DNA of 61,144 nt, taken from assembly GCA_026712715.1 (NCBI GenBank), contig JAPOPW010000067.1, forward strand, positions 1 to 61,144, read 5' to 3'. This stretch comes from Immundisolibacterales bacterium (GTDB lineage Bacteria > Pseudomonadota > Gammaproteobacteria > HK1). The notes under the pieces are model-generated. The model made no database searches. It had not been told where the DNA came from and saw nothing but the letters and a program-made list of their open reading frames with translations. Shown here piece after piece: positions 1 to 8,351 of the stretch. Both the position numbers and the translations under genes were made by a program. Every line of letters starts with the position of its first letter. The first letter of the stretch is position 1.

Positions 1-140
1 AGCTTAGGGACCGCCTGGCCCCAATTCAAGGGGGAGGGAACGCCGGAGGGAGAAAAAACGCTAAGTAATACGGTCAGTTAGGAACCGTGTGGCACTGGAC
101 GGAACTGACTGGCACCGGGAGGAAAAATGCTCCTGTCTTA
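1..140. mobile_element. possible insertion-sequence end at the window edge
   Basis: This stretch is visibly poorer in G+C than the rest of the window and has no similarity in style to the coding sequence that follows. It holds two related 17-base direct repeats spaced 20 bases apart, at 81-97 and 101-117, each of the form GGAAC..N..TGGCAC.G with four mismatches between them. Spaced subterminal repeats of this size are known at the ends of some insertion sequences, for example the IS21 family. The hydrolase-like gene to its right seems to run into it and end in residues unlike its body. No transposase is visible because the window stops. The assignment is an inference from layout only. Confidence 0.3.
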
Positions 141-1285
141 GAATCGGCGAGCCGGTAGTAGCCCAGCTCGTCCTGCCGGCTGAAGCCCTCTATCCGCGCG
201 CCGTTGAACAGGCGGCAAAGGGTGGCGAAACCGTGAAACGCCGGGCGCTTTCGCGCGGCGCCGTCGCGGTTGTCGATGAGCCCGTACCCGGGCGCGACCA
301 GTTGGTGCCAGAAGCAGGCGGCAACCGCCCCGGTGGCGAGCGCGAGCAGGAAGTACCGGACCAGGAACAAGAGCTGTTCGGGCTCGCCGACCCGGCTGTC
401 GTCCATGGCCGGAGCGTGGCGGCCGGTGTCGCGGAGCGGCCAGTTGACCTCCGTGATCCAGAGAGATGCCTTGTCGCCCGTGCGCACCTTCGGGCTCCGG
501 GCCACGAACCGCGCCAGCAGCTCGATCTTGCCAGGGAGGTCGAACCCGAACTGCCGATTCTCGGGAGCCCCTCGCCGATCGACGTACAGCAGGGACGCGT
601 AGCCGTCGTACGTGAACGGAAACCGGTTGTAGAGCGCACCGAGATGCTCGGGCAGCTCGAAATCGATGACCGCCCCGCCCAGCAGCTTCAGATTCGGGAA
701 CTCGCGGTTCCGGAGGTTCCAGGCAACCTCGAAGAACTCGAGGTACTCGCGTTGCGAAACGAACCCCCACTTGAGCCGGTTCACCGCGTTGCCGATCTGA
801 TAGCGCGCCACGATTCCGGAAAGGGCGCTGAAGATGCGCCGCAAGGCGCGTTCGAGCTTCGCCTCGTCCTCGATGAACTCCCGATCCTGGAGAACGACGA
901 CGAGGATTTCGTACTCCGGGAAATGCCGGATGAATTCTACGTACTCCTCCAATCGGTCGATGTCGTGGAGCGGGATGCGGACGGCCAGGCGACGGATGTC
1001 CAGGGACCGGACGACTTCGGCGATCGAGGGACCATCGAGGACTCTCTTGCCATCGAGCGAACGCTCCAGGTTGATGCAAAGTCCGATTCGATGGTCGTTG
1101 CGATACGGTTGGAACCGCCGACCGGACGGCCGCCTGGCCGGAAGAAAGCGAGGTAGCGAAAGAGCGAGGAGCCATTTCCTCGGCTCGTCCCGAACGCCAA
1201 GCCGGCGTAGGGCTCGCTTGGCCCGCCTGTCGAGAGTGGCCGGCTGATCGGAGTAGCCGTCCCAGCGAAAGACGCTCTTGTCAAT
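74..1285 (-). CDS. glycoside-hydrolase-like TIM-barrel protein of a surface polysaccharide cluster, 3' end probably altered
   Basis: The reading frame looks like a TIM-barrel sugar hydrolase related to family 39 and similar proteins found among lipopolysaccharide genes; the substrate is unknown. Visible landmarks are the motif WITEVNWP at 443-466, whose Glu sits where such enzymes carry the nucleophile, and an aromatic-rich C-terminal half. Coding-like sequence extends well upstream of the first ordinary start in frame, a TTG at 952, back to about 1297. No ATG, GTG or TTG occurs there; an ATT at 1285 lies in the string ATTGA and overlaps the stop of the upstream kinase gene, so I place the start there (about 403 residues). 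The last 20 or so residues, from about 135 down to 74, come from lower-GC DNA and do not look native. It follows the kinase and glycosyltransferase genes in the same direction, probably as one transcript. Confidence 0.55.
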   Translation of the reverse strand: MDKSVFRWDGYSDQPATLDRRAKRALRRLGVRDEPRKWLLALSLPRFLPARRPSGRRFQPYRNDHRIGLCINLERSLDGKRVLDGPSIAEVVRSLDIRRLAVRIPLHDIDRLEEYVEFIRHFPEYEILVVVLQDREFIEDEAKLERALRRIFSALSGIVARYQIGNAVNRLKWGFVSQREYLEFFEVAWNLRNREFPNLKLLGGAVIDFELPEHLGALYNRFPFTYDGYASLLYVDRRGAPENRQFGFDLPGKIELLARFVARSPKVRTGDKASLWITEVNWPLRDTGRHAPAMDDSRVGEPEQLLFLVRYFLLALATGAVAACFWHQLVAPGYGLIDNRDGAARKRPAFHGFATLCRLFNGARIEGFSRQDELGYYRLADSKTGAFFLPVPVSSVQCHTVPN

Positions 1286-2075
1286 GTTCAGGTCGAATCA
1301 GGGACTTGATGCGGCTCATGGTCCGTCTTCTCGCCACGAACCGCCGGTACGCCGCTTCGAGCCTCCGGCAGAAGTCTCCGGTGTCCACGCCGTACAGGTC
1401 GGCGTATGCCTTGCCGATGGAACGCAGGTAGTCGGTTGACGTCGTGAGGCGGACCAGTCCGCAAATGCGGTCATCCATGTCCATCGGACGGAATCGGAGG
1501 CGATTGAGGTCCACGAGGACGAAGTCGAAGATCTCTCCCCGTGATCGCACAAGGATGTTCCCGGGGTTGTAGTCGAGATGCTGAACGCCGCTCTCGTGCT
1601 GCAGGAAGGTGAACCGGGCGAGCTGCTCCAGCAACGCGCCCGTCCTTTCTCCGAGAGAGCCCCTCCTGTACAGCAACTCGGTCAGATCGACATCGGACAC
1701 CCAATGGCGGCAGATGTAGTAGCTCTCGCGAAGGCACCCTGCCTGCTCGAACTCGATGCACGCCACGGGATCCGGGGTACCGATTCCGAGCTCGAGCAGG
1801 GTCTCCGCGTGCACCATGGACCGCCGGGCCTTCGACGGTCGGAATCGTGCATAGAAGAAGCCGCGCAGCCGATCCGGCACGCGGAATGCCTTGACCACGA
1901 CCTCGATCGGTTCATCGGGAGGGCCACCCAGGGTTGCCATGCTGATGACGTTACGGCCCGCGTGCAAAGTGACCCCCTGCCCGCCCGGGCACTGACCGAG
2001 CTCACCGATTCCACTGCCGTAGGATCGGTAGGGCTCCCGGATTTGCATCCTCCGCAGATGGCCCAAGGGCGACAC
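1281..2075 (-). CDS. lipopolysaccharide core kinase-like protein (Kdo/WaaP/InaA type)
   Basis: A small protein-kinase-fold enzyme of the type that phosphorylates sugars of the lipopolysaccharide core using ATP in the cytoplasm. The catalytic loop HLDYNPGNIL is at residues 166-175 and the metal-binding VDLNR at 188-192; a likely ATP-binding Lys lies near residue 62. Length, 264 residues, fits the family. The listed start is GTG at 2075; an ATG at 2048 is preceded directly by GGAGG, so spacing favours neither strongly. Its stop overlaps the proposed start of the next gene, and it begins 25 bases past the glycosyltransferase stop, which indicates one operon. Which sugar it phosphorylates cannot be told. 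Confidence 0.75.
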   Translation of the reverse strand: MSPLGHLRRMQIREPYRSYGSGIGELGQCPGGQGVTLHAGRNVISMATLGGPPDEPIEVVVKAFRVPDRLRGFFYARFRPSKARRSMVHAETLLELGIGTPDPVACIEFEQAGCLRESYYICRHWVSDVDLTELLYRRGSLGERTGALLEQLARFTFLQHESGVQHLDYNPGNILVRSRGEIFDFVLVDLNRLRFRPMDMDDRICGLVRLTTSTDYLRSIGKAYADLYGVDTGDFCRRLEAAYRRFVARRRTMSRIKSLIRPEH

Positions 2076-2099
2076 CTCGTCGCAATCCGTCCGGGCAGC

Positions 2100-3179
2100 C
2101 TACACCCGTGATTGCGTTCCGCATGGACTCCCCGGCGAATCCTGCCACAACCGATCGTAGACGGCGTTGACCCCCCTTGCCTCGTTGTCGAGTGAGAAGC
2201 TGCTCTCCACATGGGCGCGGGCGTTGCGTCCGTGCGCCGCCGCAAGGTCGGGTTGAGCGAGGTACCGCCGCATGGATTCGGTGAGCGCCGCACCGTCCCC
2301 GGCCGGGACCACGGCGCCCGTCCGCCCCTCGGCGATCACCTCCGCGTGGGCGCCGGCGTCGCTCGCCACCACCGCGGTCCGCGAAGCCATGGCCTCGAGC
2401 GGGGTCAGCCCGAATCCTTCGTTGCGCGACGGAGCGACGTGCAGCCGAAGGCGCCGATACCATGGACGAATGTCCGGGACCTCACCGAGAAAGACGATCC
2501 GCTCGCCGAGCCCCGCCGCCGAGATCCGGTCGAGCAGCCGCTGGTGGAACTCCCGGTGTTGCGCGGTGACCCTGCCCGCAATCACGGCCGTCCAGTCGGG
2601 GAAGTCCGGGAGGAGGCGCACCATCGCGCCGACGAAGAGGTCCGTACCCTTCTGCGGGCGGATGCGGCCGAAGCATCCGACGCCGTAGCGCCCGGGCAGT
2701 CCGGTGCCCTGAAGACCGTCTTCCGCTTCGCCGGGCGGGTGGAACCGCTCGCAGTCCACGCCGTGCATCACGACCGTGTAGGGCACCTTCAGAAACCGGC
2801 CCGAGCGCCCGCTCGTCGCGATCACGGCGTCCATGCGACGAATCAGGAAGCGGGTGAGCCACGTGTGATGGCGCTGCGCGGCGGAGGTGAACACGAGCCG
2901 CACGGGGGCACGGAAGAGCGACTTCAGGATGACTCCGGCCAGCATCTCGACGTTGCGCCGCGCATGCCAGATGCGGAAGCGACGGCGCGACGGCCGCCGC
3001 AGCAACCCGGGCACCTGCCGCCACCCGAGCTTCGGCAGATCGCCCGGCAATCCGGGTCCGAGCGCGGCGATGCGGACCTGCGCGGCCTGTTCGGGAACGA
3101 GCTGGACGATCGAGCTGGTCACCCCGGACAGTCGGCGCTTGAAGTTGGGCACCACCACTTCGACCTCGGCGGTGCGCAT
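2100..3179 (-). CDS. family 4 glycosyltransferase (GT-B fold), lipopolysaccharide or capsule type
   Basis: A 359-residue retaining glycosyltransferase that would add a sugar, quite possibly mannose given ManC next to it, to a lipid-linked glycan at the inner face of the membrane. The donor-binding C-terminal half is clear: GRIRPQKGTD at residues 171-180 and the EX7E signature EGFGLTPLE at 254-262. The N-terminal acceptor domain begins with VVVPNFKRRLSGVTSS, an arrangement common in this family. The start is an ATG at 3179. Downstream, the kinase and hydrolase-like genes follow in the same direction. The exact sugar and linkage are not readable. Confidence 0.85.
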   Translation of the reverse strand: MRTAEVEVVVPNFKRRLSGVTSSIVQLVPEQAAQVRIAALGPGLPGDLPKLGWRQVPGLLRRPSRRRFRIWHARRNVEMLAGVILKSLFRAPVRLVFTSAAQRHHTWLTRFLIRRMDAVIATSGRSGRFLKVPYTVVMHGVDCERFHPPGEAEDGLQGTGLPGRYGVGCFGRIRPQKGTDLFVGAMVRLLPDFPDWTAVIAGRVTAQHREFHQRLLDRISAAGLGERIVFLGEVPDIRPWYRRLRLHVAPSRNEGFGLTPLEAMASRTAVVASDAGAHAEVIAEGRTGAVVPAGDGAALTESMRRYLAQPDLAAAHGRNARAHVESSFSLDNEARGVNAVYDRLWQDSPGSPCGTQSRV

Positions 3180-3280
3180 CTTTCAGCCCACACGCCGCAT
3201 TCGACGTGGAAACGCACGGCGAAGCGCAAGTGACGGACCGGCGGAAACGAGCATGCGACCGATGTGGCCGGAACCGGGCG

Positions 3281-4789
3281 TCATTCCGACGCGGGCACAG
3301 GGTCGGCATCGGCCGCTCCGGCGTCCGCGCCGGCCCGTCCATAGGCATCCTCGAAGCGGTGGATGTCGTCCTCGCCGAGATAGGAGCCGGTCTGCACCTC
3401 GATGAGCTCGAGCTGCCCCGGCCCCGGATTCTCCAGCCGGTGCCTCACCCCCTTCGGGATGTACGTGGACTGGCTGGCGCGAAGCGTGAACGTCTCGTCG
3501 CCGCGGGTCACCCGTGCCGTCCCACGCACCACGACCCAGTGCTCCGCCCGGTGGCGGTGGGACTGCAGGGAGAGTCTGCGGCCCGGATGAACGACGATGT
3601 GCTTGACCTTGAAACCCTCACTGGCGTGCACGGAGTCATAGTTGCCCCAAGGGCGATACACCTTGCGATGGGTTCGGAATTCCTCCCGGCTCGCCCCCTC
3701 GAGGCGCCGCACCACCTCCTTCACCCCCTGGGCGGACTGCTTCCCGGCGACCAGCACCGCATCTGCCGTGTCGACGATCACGAGGTCGGCCACCCCGACC
3801 GCAGCCACCATTCGACCCGTGCTCCGGACATAAGTGCCGCGAGCATCATGGAGGATCGCATCGCCCTCCACCACGTTGCCCGCTTCGTCACCCTCGGAGA
3901 GCTCGGACAGGCTCGCCCACGACCCCACATCCGACCAGCCCGCGTCGAGGGGCACCACTACCGCGTCCAAGGTGTGTTCCATCACTGCGTGGTCCACCGA
4001 CATCGCCGGAGACTGGATGAAGGAGTCCGCGTCCAGGCGCACGAACCCGAGGTCCGGCCTGGCCCTCCCGTGGGCCTTCTCGACGGCCCGGCGGATGTCC
4101 GGCGCGTGAATGCGGAGCTCCTCGAGATACCGTCCGGCCCGGAACACGAACATTCCGCTGTTCCAGAAACAGTTTCCCGCCTCGATCCACGCGGCGGCGT
4201 CGGCGGCGTCGGGCTTCTCGACGAAGCGCTCCACCCTTCGCGCCCCAGAATTCTCGCTGGAATTCTCACCGGACCGCACCCCGACGGACTCGCCCGCCCT
4301 GATGTATCCGTAACCCGTCTCCGCATAGGCCGGAACCACGCCCAGCAATGCGATCGTGCCCCTAGCCGCTTCAGCGACGGCGTGCCGTACGGCGTCGTCG
4401 AACCGTGCCTCGTCGCGGATGACGTGGTCCGCGGGAAGCACGACCAGGACGGGGTCCTCCCCTTCGCCGCACCGGCCCAGGGCCTCCAGGGCGCCAGCGG
4501 CGATCGCGGGCGCAGTATTCCGCCCCGCCGGTTCCAGCAGGATGGCGGCCGGGGTGACGCCGACGTCGGCGAGCTGCTCCGCGACCAGGAATCGGTGGGC
4601 CTCGTTGCACACCACGATGGGCGGACGCAGGGCGTCGTCCAGCGCCGCAAGCCTCCGGACGGTCACCTGCAGGAGAGTGTGCTCATCCACGAGGGCGATG
4701 AGCTGCTTGGGATGCAGCTCCCGGGAAAGCGGCCAGAGCCTGCTTCCGGCACCGCCCGACAGGATGACGGGGAATACGCTAGGGGTCAC
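3281..4789 (-). CDS. manC: mannose-1-phosphate guanylyltransferase / mannose-6-phosphate isomerase
   Basis: A bifunctional enzyme that makes GDP-mannose, the donor for mannose-containing surface polysaccharides. The N-terminal nucleotidyltransferase domain opens with VILSGGAGSRLWPLSR and has the usual GRNTAPAIA-type stretch near residue 100. The C-terminal type II isomerase cupin contains RPWGNYDSV and an SHRHRAEHW metal-binding stretch. I chose the GTG at 4789 because the family starts just before the signature; a GTG at 4831 would add 14 residues unlike the family. About 502 residues, slightly longer than typical AlgA/ManC, with an Ala/Asp-rich tail. It lies upstream of the glycosyltransferase with a 100-base gap. 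Confidence 0.92.
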   Translation of the reverse strand: MTPSVFPVILSGGAGSRLWPLSRELHPKQLIALVDEHTLLQVTVRRLAALDDALRPPIVVCNEAHRFLVAEQLADVGVTPAAILLEPAGRNTAPAIAAGALEALGRCGEGEDPVLVVLPADHVIRDEARFDDAVRHAVAEAARGTIALLGVVPAYAETGYGYIRAGESVGVRSGENSSENSGARRVERFVEKPDAADAAAWIEAGNCFWNSGMFVFRAGRYLEELRIHAPDIRRAVEKAHGRARPDLGFVRLDADSFIQSPAMSVDHAVMEHTLDAVVVPLDAGWSDVGSWASLSELSEGDEAGNVVEGDAILHDARGTYVRSTGRMVAAVGVADLVIVDTADAVLVAGKQSAQGVKEVVRRLEGASREEFRTHRKVYRPWGNYDSVHASEGFKVKHIVVHPGRRLSLQSHRHRAEHWVVVRGTARVTRGDETFTLRASQSTYIPKGVRHRLENPGPGQLELIEVQTGSYLGEDDIHRFEDAYGRAGADAGAADADPVPASE

Positions 4790-4976
4790 TTTCGAAGCGG
4801 GCCGGTCCGTCGCGACAGCAGTGCAGGCCACAGTCTACCCAAAGTCCGGCGCGCGCCCCGCGCGCCATCCTCCCATGCCGGGACTCGCGGAACTCCCCAG
4901 CAACTTCGCCGAGAGCGAGACTGCACGCCAGCCACCACTCCGCGCGGGACTGGGAACGCGCGTGAAGGCGCAAGGG

Positions 4977-5762
4977 TCAGCCGCGGCGCCGGAACCGGTA
5001 GACCCTTCCCTTGTAGTCGTGGTAGACGAGGGTGTCGCCGCCCGGCTGCATGACGAGGCCGACGTGGCGGTTGCGCCAGCGAAAGACCAGCATCCCGCCG
5101 TGGAACCGGCCCGTGAAGCTCCGTCTCATCAGCAGCGACGTGACCCGGCCCTTGACCGTGCCCGACCCGGACTCCGTGAACCGCAGCGTGACCCGAAACG
5201 GCACCCCCGAGAGGCGCCCGCGCCACTTCCCGTACCAGCGCGCCCGCTCCCCGGCGGGCGGTGCGGACGGGGGATCGCCGACCGCCGGGGCGTGCGCGAG
5301 CAAGGTGCCCGGCTGCGGCGCCTCGCCTCCTCTACGGCGAACCGCGGTGCCGGTCGCCGCATCGACCTCGAGGACCGTGTCACGGTACCGGAGCGTCCAG
5401 GAACCGTCCCCGCCCGCATCGGCCCGAAAGCGGGGCAGCTCGTAGGGCGCGACACCCGGGGGCGTCCTCACGTTGAGCTGCGCGTAGCACCCCTTGCCGC
5501 CGGCGCTGACGCCGATCCGGAACAGGACCGGTCGGCCGCTGCCGTCCCCGTCGTCCCTGCCCGACCATTCACCGTGAAAGGTGTGCTCGTATCCCGTGCA
5601 GTATTCCTCGGTATCGGCCATGGCGACGACCGCGCCCGCCGTCACCCCTTCCTTGGCGGCCGCCGCTTCCACCACGCCGGGGAGCAGCGAGAATCCCGCC
5701 ACCCCCACCGCCGCGACAATCACCGGCGCGAACCCGGCCCGAACCACCGGCCCCGTGGTCAA
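4977..5762 (-). CDS. exported or membrane-anchored protein of unknown function
   Basis: I do not recognise a family. The N-terminus carries one hydrophobic segment (about residues 6-26, rich in Val, Ala and Gly) that could be a signal peptide or anchor, followed by a region with two Cys (YCTGYEH and KGCYAQL) and a beta-rich C-terminal half with the repeated pattern WYGKWRGRLSG and FRWRNRHVGLV, which could be a lipocalin-like or beta-barrel-like extracytoplasmic domain. The start is uncertain: TTG at 5762 or GTG at 5747 both precede the hydrophobic segment, while the long upstream frame is Arg-rich shadow of rmlD. It sits between rmlD and manC on the same strand. Confidence 0.55.
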   Translation of the reverse strand: MTTGPVVRAGFAPVIVAAVGVAGFSLLPGVVEAAAAKEGVTAGAVVAMADTEEYCTGYEHTFHGEWSGRDDGDGSGRPVLFRIGVSAGGKGCYAQLNVRTPPGVAPYELPRFRADAGGDGSWTLRYRDTVLEVDAATGTAVRRRGGEAPQPGTLLAHAPAVGDPPSAPPAGERARWYGKWRGRLSGVPFRVTLRFTESGSGTVKGRVTSLLMRRSFTGRFHGGMLVFRWRNRHVGLVMQPGGDTLVYHDYKGRVYRFRRRG

Positions 5763-5824
5763 CGCTCGACGGCGCGAGGCACGGCGTCGGCATCCGCACC
5801 GCGCGCGCCACGCGCACCGGCGGA

Positions 5825-6847
5825 TCAACCCCGGGCTCTCCCTGCCCTGCGGCGCACCCGCGCCCCGGTTCCCGACCCGGTCCGCATCAACCCCGCCGCA
5901 CCCGCCGCCCGACCACGAGTCTCCAGCACCTCCTCCATCACCCGCTCGAGCGAGGTCCTCCAGTCGTCGAGCACGATGCCGAACGCCCGCCGGATGTCCG
6001 TGCAGTCGAGCACGCCGTTCGCGGGGCGGCCCGCGCTTGCCGGGAAGCTCGACGTGGACTGCGGGGTGAGCTCGTGCTCCCCGTCCCGGTACCGGTCCAG
6101 GATCGCGGCCGCGAACTCGTACCAACTGCAGCGGCCCCCCGCCGTCATGTGGTACGTGCCGAAGCGCTCGCGCATCCACGCCGCGCCGGCCACGCGAGCG
6201 AGGGCCAGAATCTGGACCGTCGCGGCCGCTACCGAGCGGGTCCAGGTCGGCGCGCCGAACTGGTCGCTCACCACCGAGATCGGGCGTCCCGCATCCACGA
6301 GATCGAGCATGGTCATCAGGAAGTTGTTGCCGCGCGCCCCGTAGAGCCAGCTCGTGCGGAGGATGTAATGGGGTCCGCCGATCGCCCGGATCGCCTCCTC
6401 GCCCTGAAGCTTGGTTGCCCCGTAGGTGTTGGCGGGGCGCGGCGAATCGGAGGGGCGGTAGGGCCGGTCGAGCTCGCCGTCGAACACGTTGTCGGTCGAG
6501 TAGTGAACGAGCAGCGCCTCGTATCGCGACGCCTCGCGGGCGAGGAGGCCGGGCGCAACCCCGTTGATTGCCGTCGCGACGGCGGACTCGCGCTCGGTCT
6601 GGTCGATATCGGTGAACGCGGCCGCGTTGAGGATCACATGGGGCTTCACATCCGCGACGACCCTGCGTATGGCGCCATGATCGGAGAGGTCGAGCAGCTC
6701 GCCGGACACGTTGCGGCGGCGCGAGTCGTTCTCGACCGTCGCGATCACGTCCCCGAGCGGAGACGCGGTGCGGCGGAGCTCCCATCCGAGCTGACCGTCC
6801 GCTCCGATGAGCAGTATCCGCGGACGCTCGGAAAGCTCGTGGAGCAT
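5825..6847 (-). CDS. rfbD: dTDP-4-dehydrorhamnose reductase
   Basis: An extended short-chain dehydrogenase that reduces dTDP-4-dehydro-rhamnose to dTDP-L-rhamnose for surface polysaccharides. The nucleotide-binding GADGQLGWEL follows the start closely, STDNVFDG and the catalytic YGATK (Tyr-X3-Lys) are present, and RTSWLYG is typical for RmlD. I prefer the ATG at 6847, since 18 residues added by a start at 6901 do not resemble the family. The C-terminal 30 residues are Gly/Arg-rich and probably disordered. The partner genes rmlA, rmlB and rmlC are not in the window, so they must lie elsewhere or the substrate differs. Confidence 0.85.
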   Translation of the reverse strand: MLHELSERPRILLIGADGQLGWELRRTASPLGDVIATVENDSRRRNVSGELLDLSDHGAIRRVVADVKPHVILNAAAFTDIDQTERESAVATAINGVAPGLLAREASRYEALLVHYSTDNVFDGELDRPYRPSDSPRPANTYGATKLQGEEAIRAIGGPHYILRTSWLYGARGNNFLMTMLDLVDAGRPISVVSDQFGAPTWTRSVAAATVQILALARVAGAAWMRERFGTYHMTAGGRCSWYEFAAAILDRYRDGEHELTPQSTSSFPASAGRPANGVLDCTDIRRAFGIVLDDWRTSLERVMEEVLETRGRAAGAAGLMRTGSGTGARVRRRAGRARG

Positions 6848-6949
6848 GTCGGGATCGTAGCGCGAAAACCCCACCGGCGTTCGTCGCGAGGACACAGCCA
6901 CGAAGAGATTGGTATTCGCGGCGGAAAGTCGGCGAGGTTTTCTTGCCGG

Positions 6950-8293
6950 CTACTTTCCGATGCAGAAGGTGGCGAATATGCGGCCGAGGAGATCGTCGGT
7001 GGTGAACTCGCCGGTGATTTCCGCGAGCGAACGCTGCGCGAGCCGAAGCTCCTCGGCCACGAGCTCGCTCCCCGCGCCCTCGTCTTCACGGCGCCGCGCG
7101 GTGTCGAGCGACCCGAGCGCCTCGTCCAGTGCGGCGAGGTGGCGCCGCCGTGCCATGAAGAGGCCCTCCGCCCGGGGCTCGTAGCCCGCGAGCGACTTGA
7201 GCCGCTCGCGGAGTCCGTCGACCCCTTCGCCGGTCCTCGCCGACAGGCGGAGCCGGTACTGCCCGCCTTCGTCCGACTCGCCGGCCACGGCGCCCGTGAG
7301 ATCGATCTTGTTGCGGACGACGACCCGCGGGAGCCGGTCCGGGATCCCAGCGAGGATCTCGCGGTCCGCTTCCTCGAGACCGCGGCGGTCGTCCACCACC
7401 GCGAGCACCGCGTCCGCCTCCTCGACCGCCGTCCACGTGCGCTCGATGCCGATGCGCTCCACGGGATCGTCCGTCGGGTGCAGGCCGGCGGTGTCGATAA
7501 CCCTGAGCGGCAGCCCGTCCACCTGCACCAGTTCGTGCAGGGTGTCCCGGGTCGTTCCCGGCACCTCGGTCACGATCGCCCGCTCCCGGCCCACCAGCCG
7601 GTTCAGCAGGCTCGACTTGCCGACATTGGGACGCCCGACGATCACCACTCCGAACCCCTCGCGAAGGACATTGCCCCGGGCGGCCGCTCCCCTCGCCGCC
7701 GCGACCGCCGCGCGCACCCGCGCCAGCCTCTCCGCGAGGAGGTCCCCCGGAAGGTCCGGGACCTCCTCGTCGGGAAAGTCGAGAGCGCCCTCGATCCAGG
7801 TCCGGATCCGCACGAGCTCGTCCACGGCCGCGTGGACCCGCTCGGACAGCGCGCCGTCCAGGGACCGCCGCGCGAGCCGGGCCGCTTCGTGGGTCGATGC
7901 GTCGATGAGGTCCGCGACCGCCTCGGCCTGCGCGAGATCGAGCTTGCCGTTGAGGAACGCCCGCTCGGTGAACTCCCCCGGCCGGGCCGGGCGTGCCCCG
8001 GCGGCGAAGACCCGGCCCGCCACCCGGTCGAGGACCACCGGCCCCCCGTGTCCCTGCAGCTCCAGGGTGTCTTCGCCGGTGTAGGAGTGCGGGGCGGGGA
8101 ACCAGAGGGCGAGTCCGGTGTCGAGGGTCTCTCCGTCGCCGGCGAGGAACCGGGCCGAGGTCGCGACCCGGGGCTCCGGGACCCCGCTCACCACCACTCG
8201 CGCCACGTCGCCGGCGCCGGGCCCGCTCACCCGCACGATTCCGATCCCGCCGCGCCCGGGCGGAGTGGAGACGGCGGCGATGGTGTCCGTCAC
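6950..8293 (-). CDS. mnmE: tRNA uridine-5-carboxymethylaminomethyl modification GTPase
   Basis: With MnmG it installs the cmnm5/mnm5 group on wobble uridine-34 of several tRNAs. All landmarks are present: N-terminal folate-binding domain beginning TDTIAAVSTPPGRGGIG, the G1 loop GRPNVGKSSLLN, the DTAGLH switch, RNKIDL as the G4 motif, and the invariant C-terminal CIGK ending with Cys that takes part in catalysis. 447 residues, the normal length. GTG start at 8293. It is the last gene of the conserved rpmH-rnpA-yidD-yidC-mnmE block, 58 bases after yidC. Confidence 0.97.
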   Translation of the reverse strand: MTDTIAAVSTPPGRGGIGIVRVSGPGAGDVARVVVSGVPEPRVATSARFLAGDGETLDTGLALWFPAPHSYTGEDTLELQGHGGPVVLDRVAGRVFAAGARPARPGEFTERAFLNGKLDLAQAEAVADLIDASTHEAARLARRSLDGALSERVHAAVDELVRIRTWIEGALDFPDEEVPDLPGDLLAERLARVRAAVAAARGAAARGNVLREGFGVVIVGRPNVGKSSLLNRLVGRERAIVTEVPGTTRDTLHELVQVDGLPLRVIDTAGLHPTDDPVERIGIERTWTAVEEADAVLAVVDDRRGLEEADREILAGIPDRLPRVVVRNKIDLTGAVAGESDEGGQYRLRLSARTGEGVDGLRERLKSLAGYEPRAEGLFMARRRHLAALDEALGSLDTARRREDEGAGSELVAEELRLAQRSLAEITGEFTTDDLLGRIFATFCIGK

Positions 8294-8351
8294 GCGCGCG
8301 CGGCCGCGCCCGGGGCCGACGACCGGCCGGCCCGGCGACCGGCAAGGGCCT

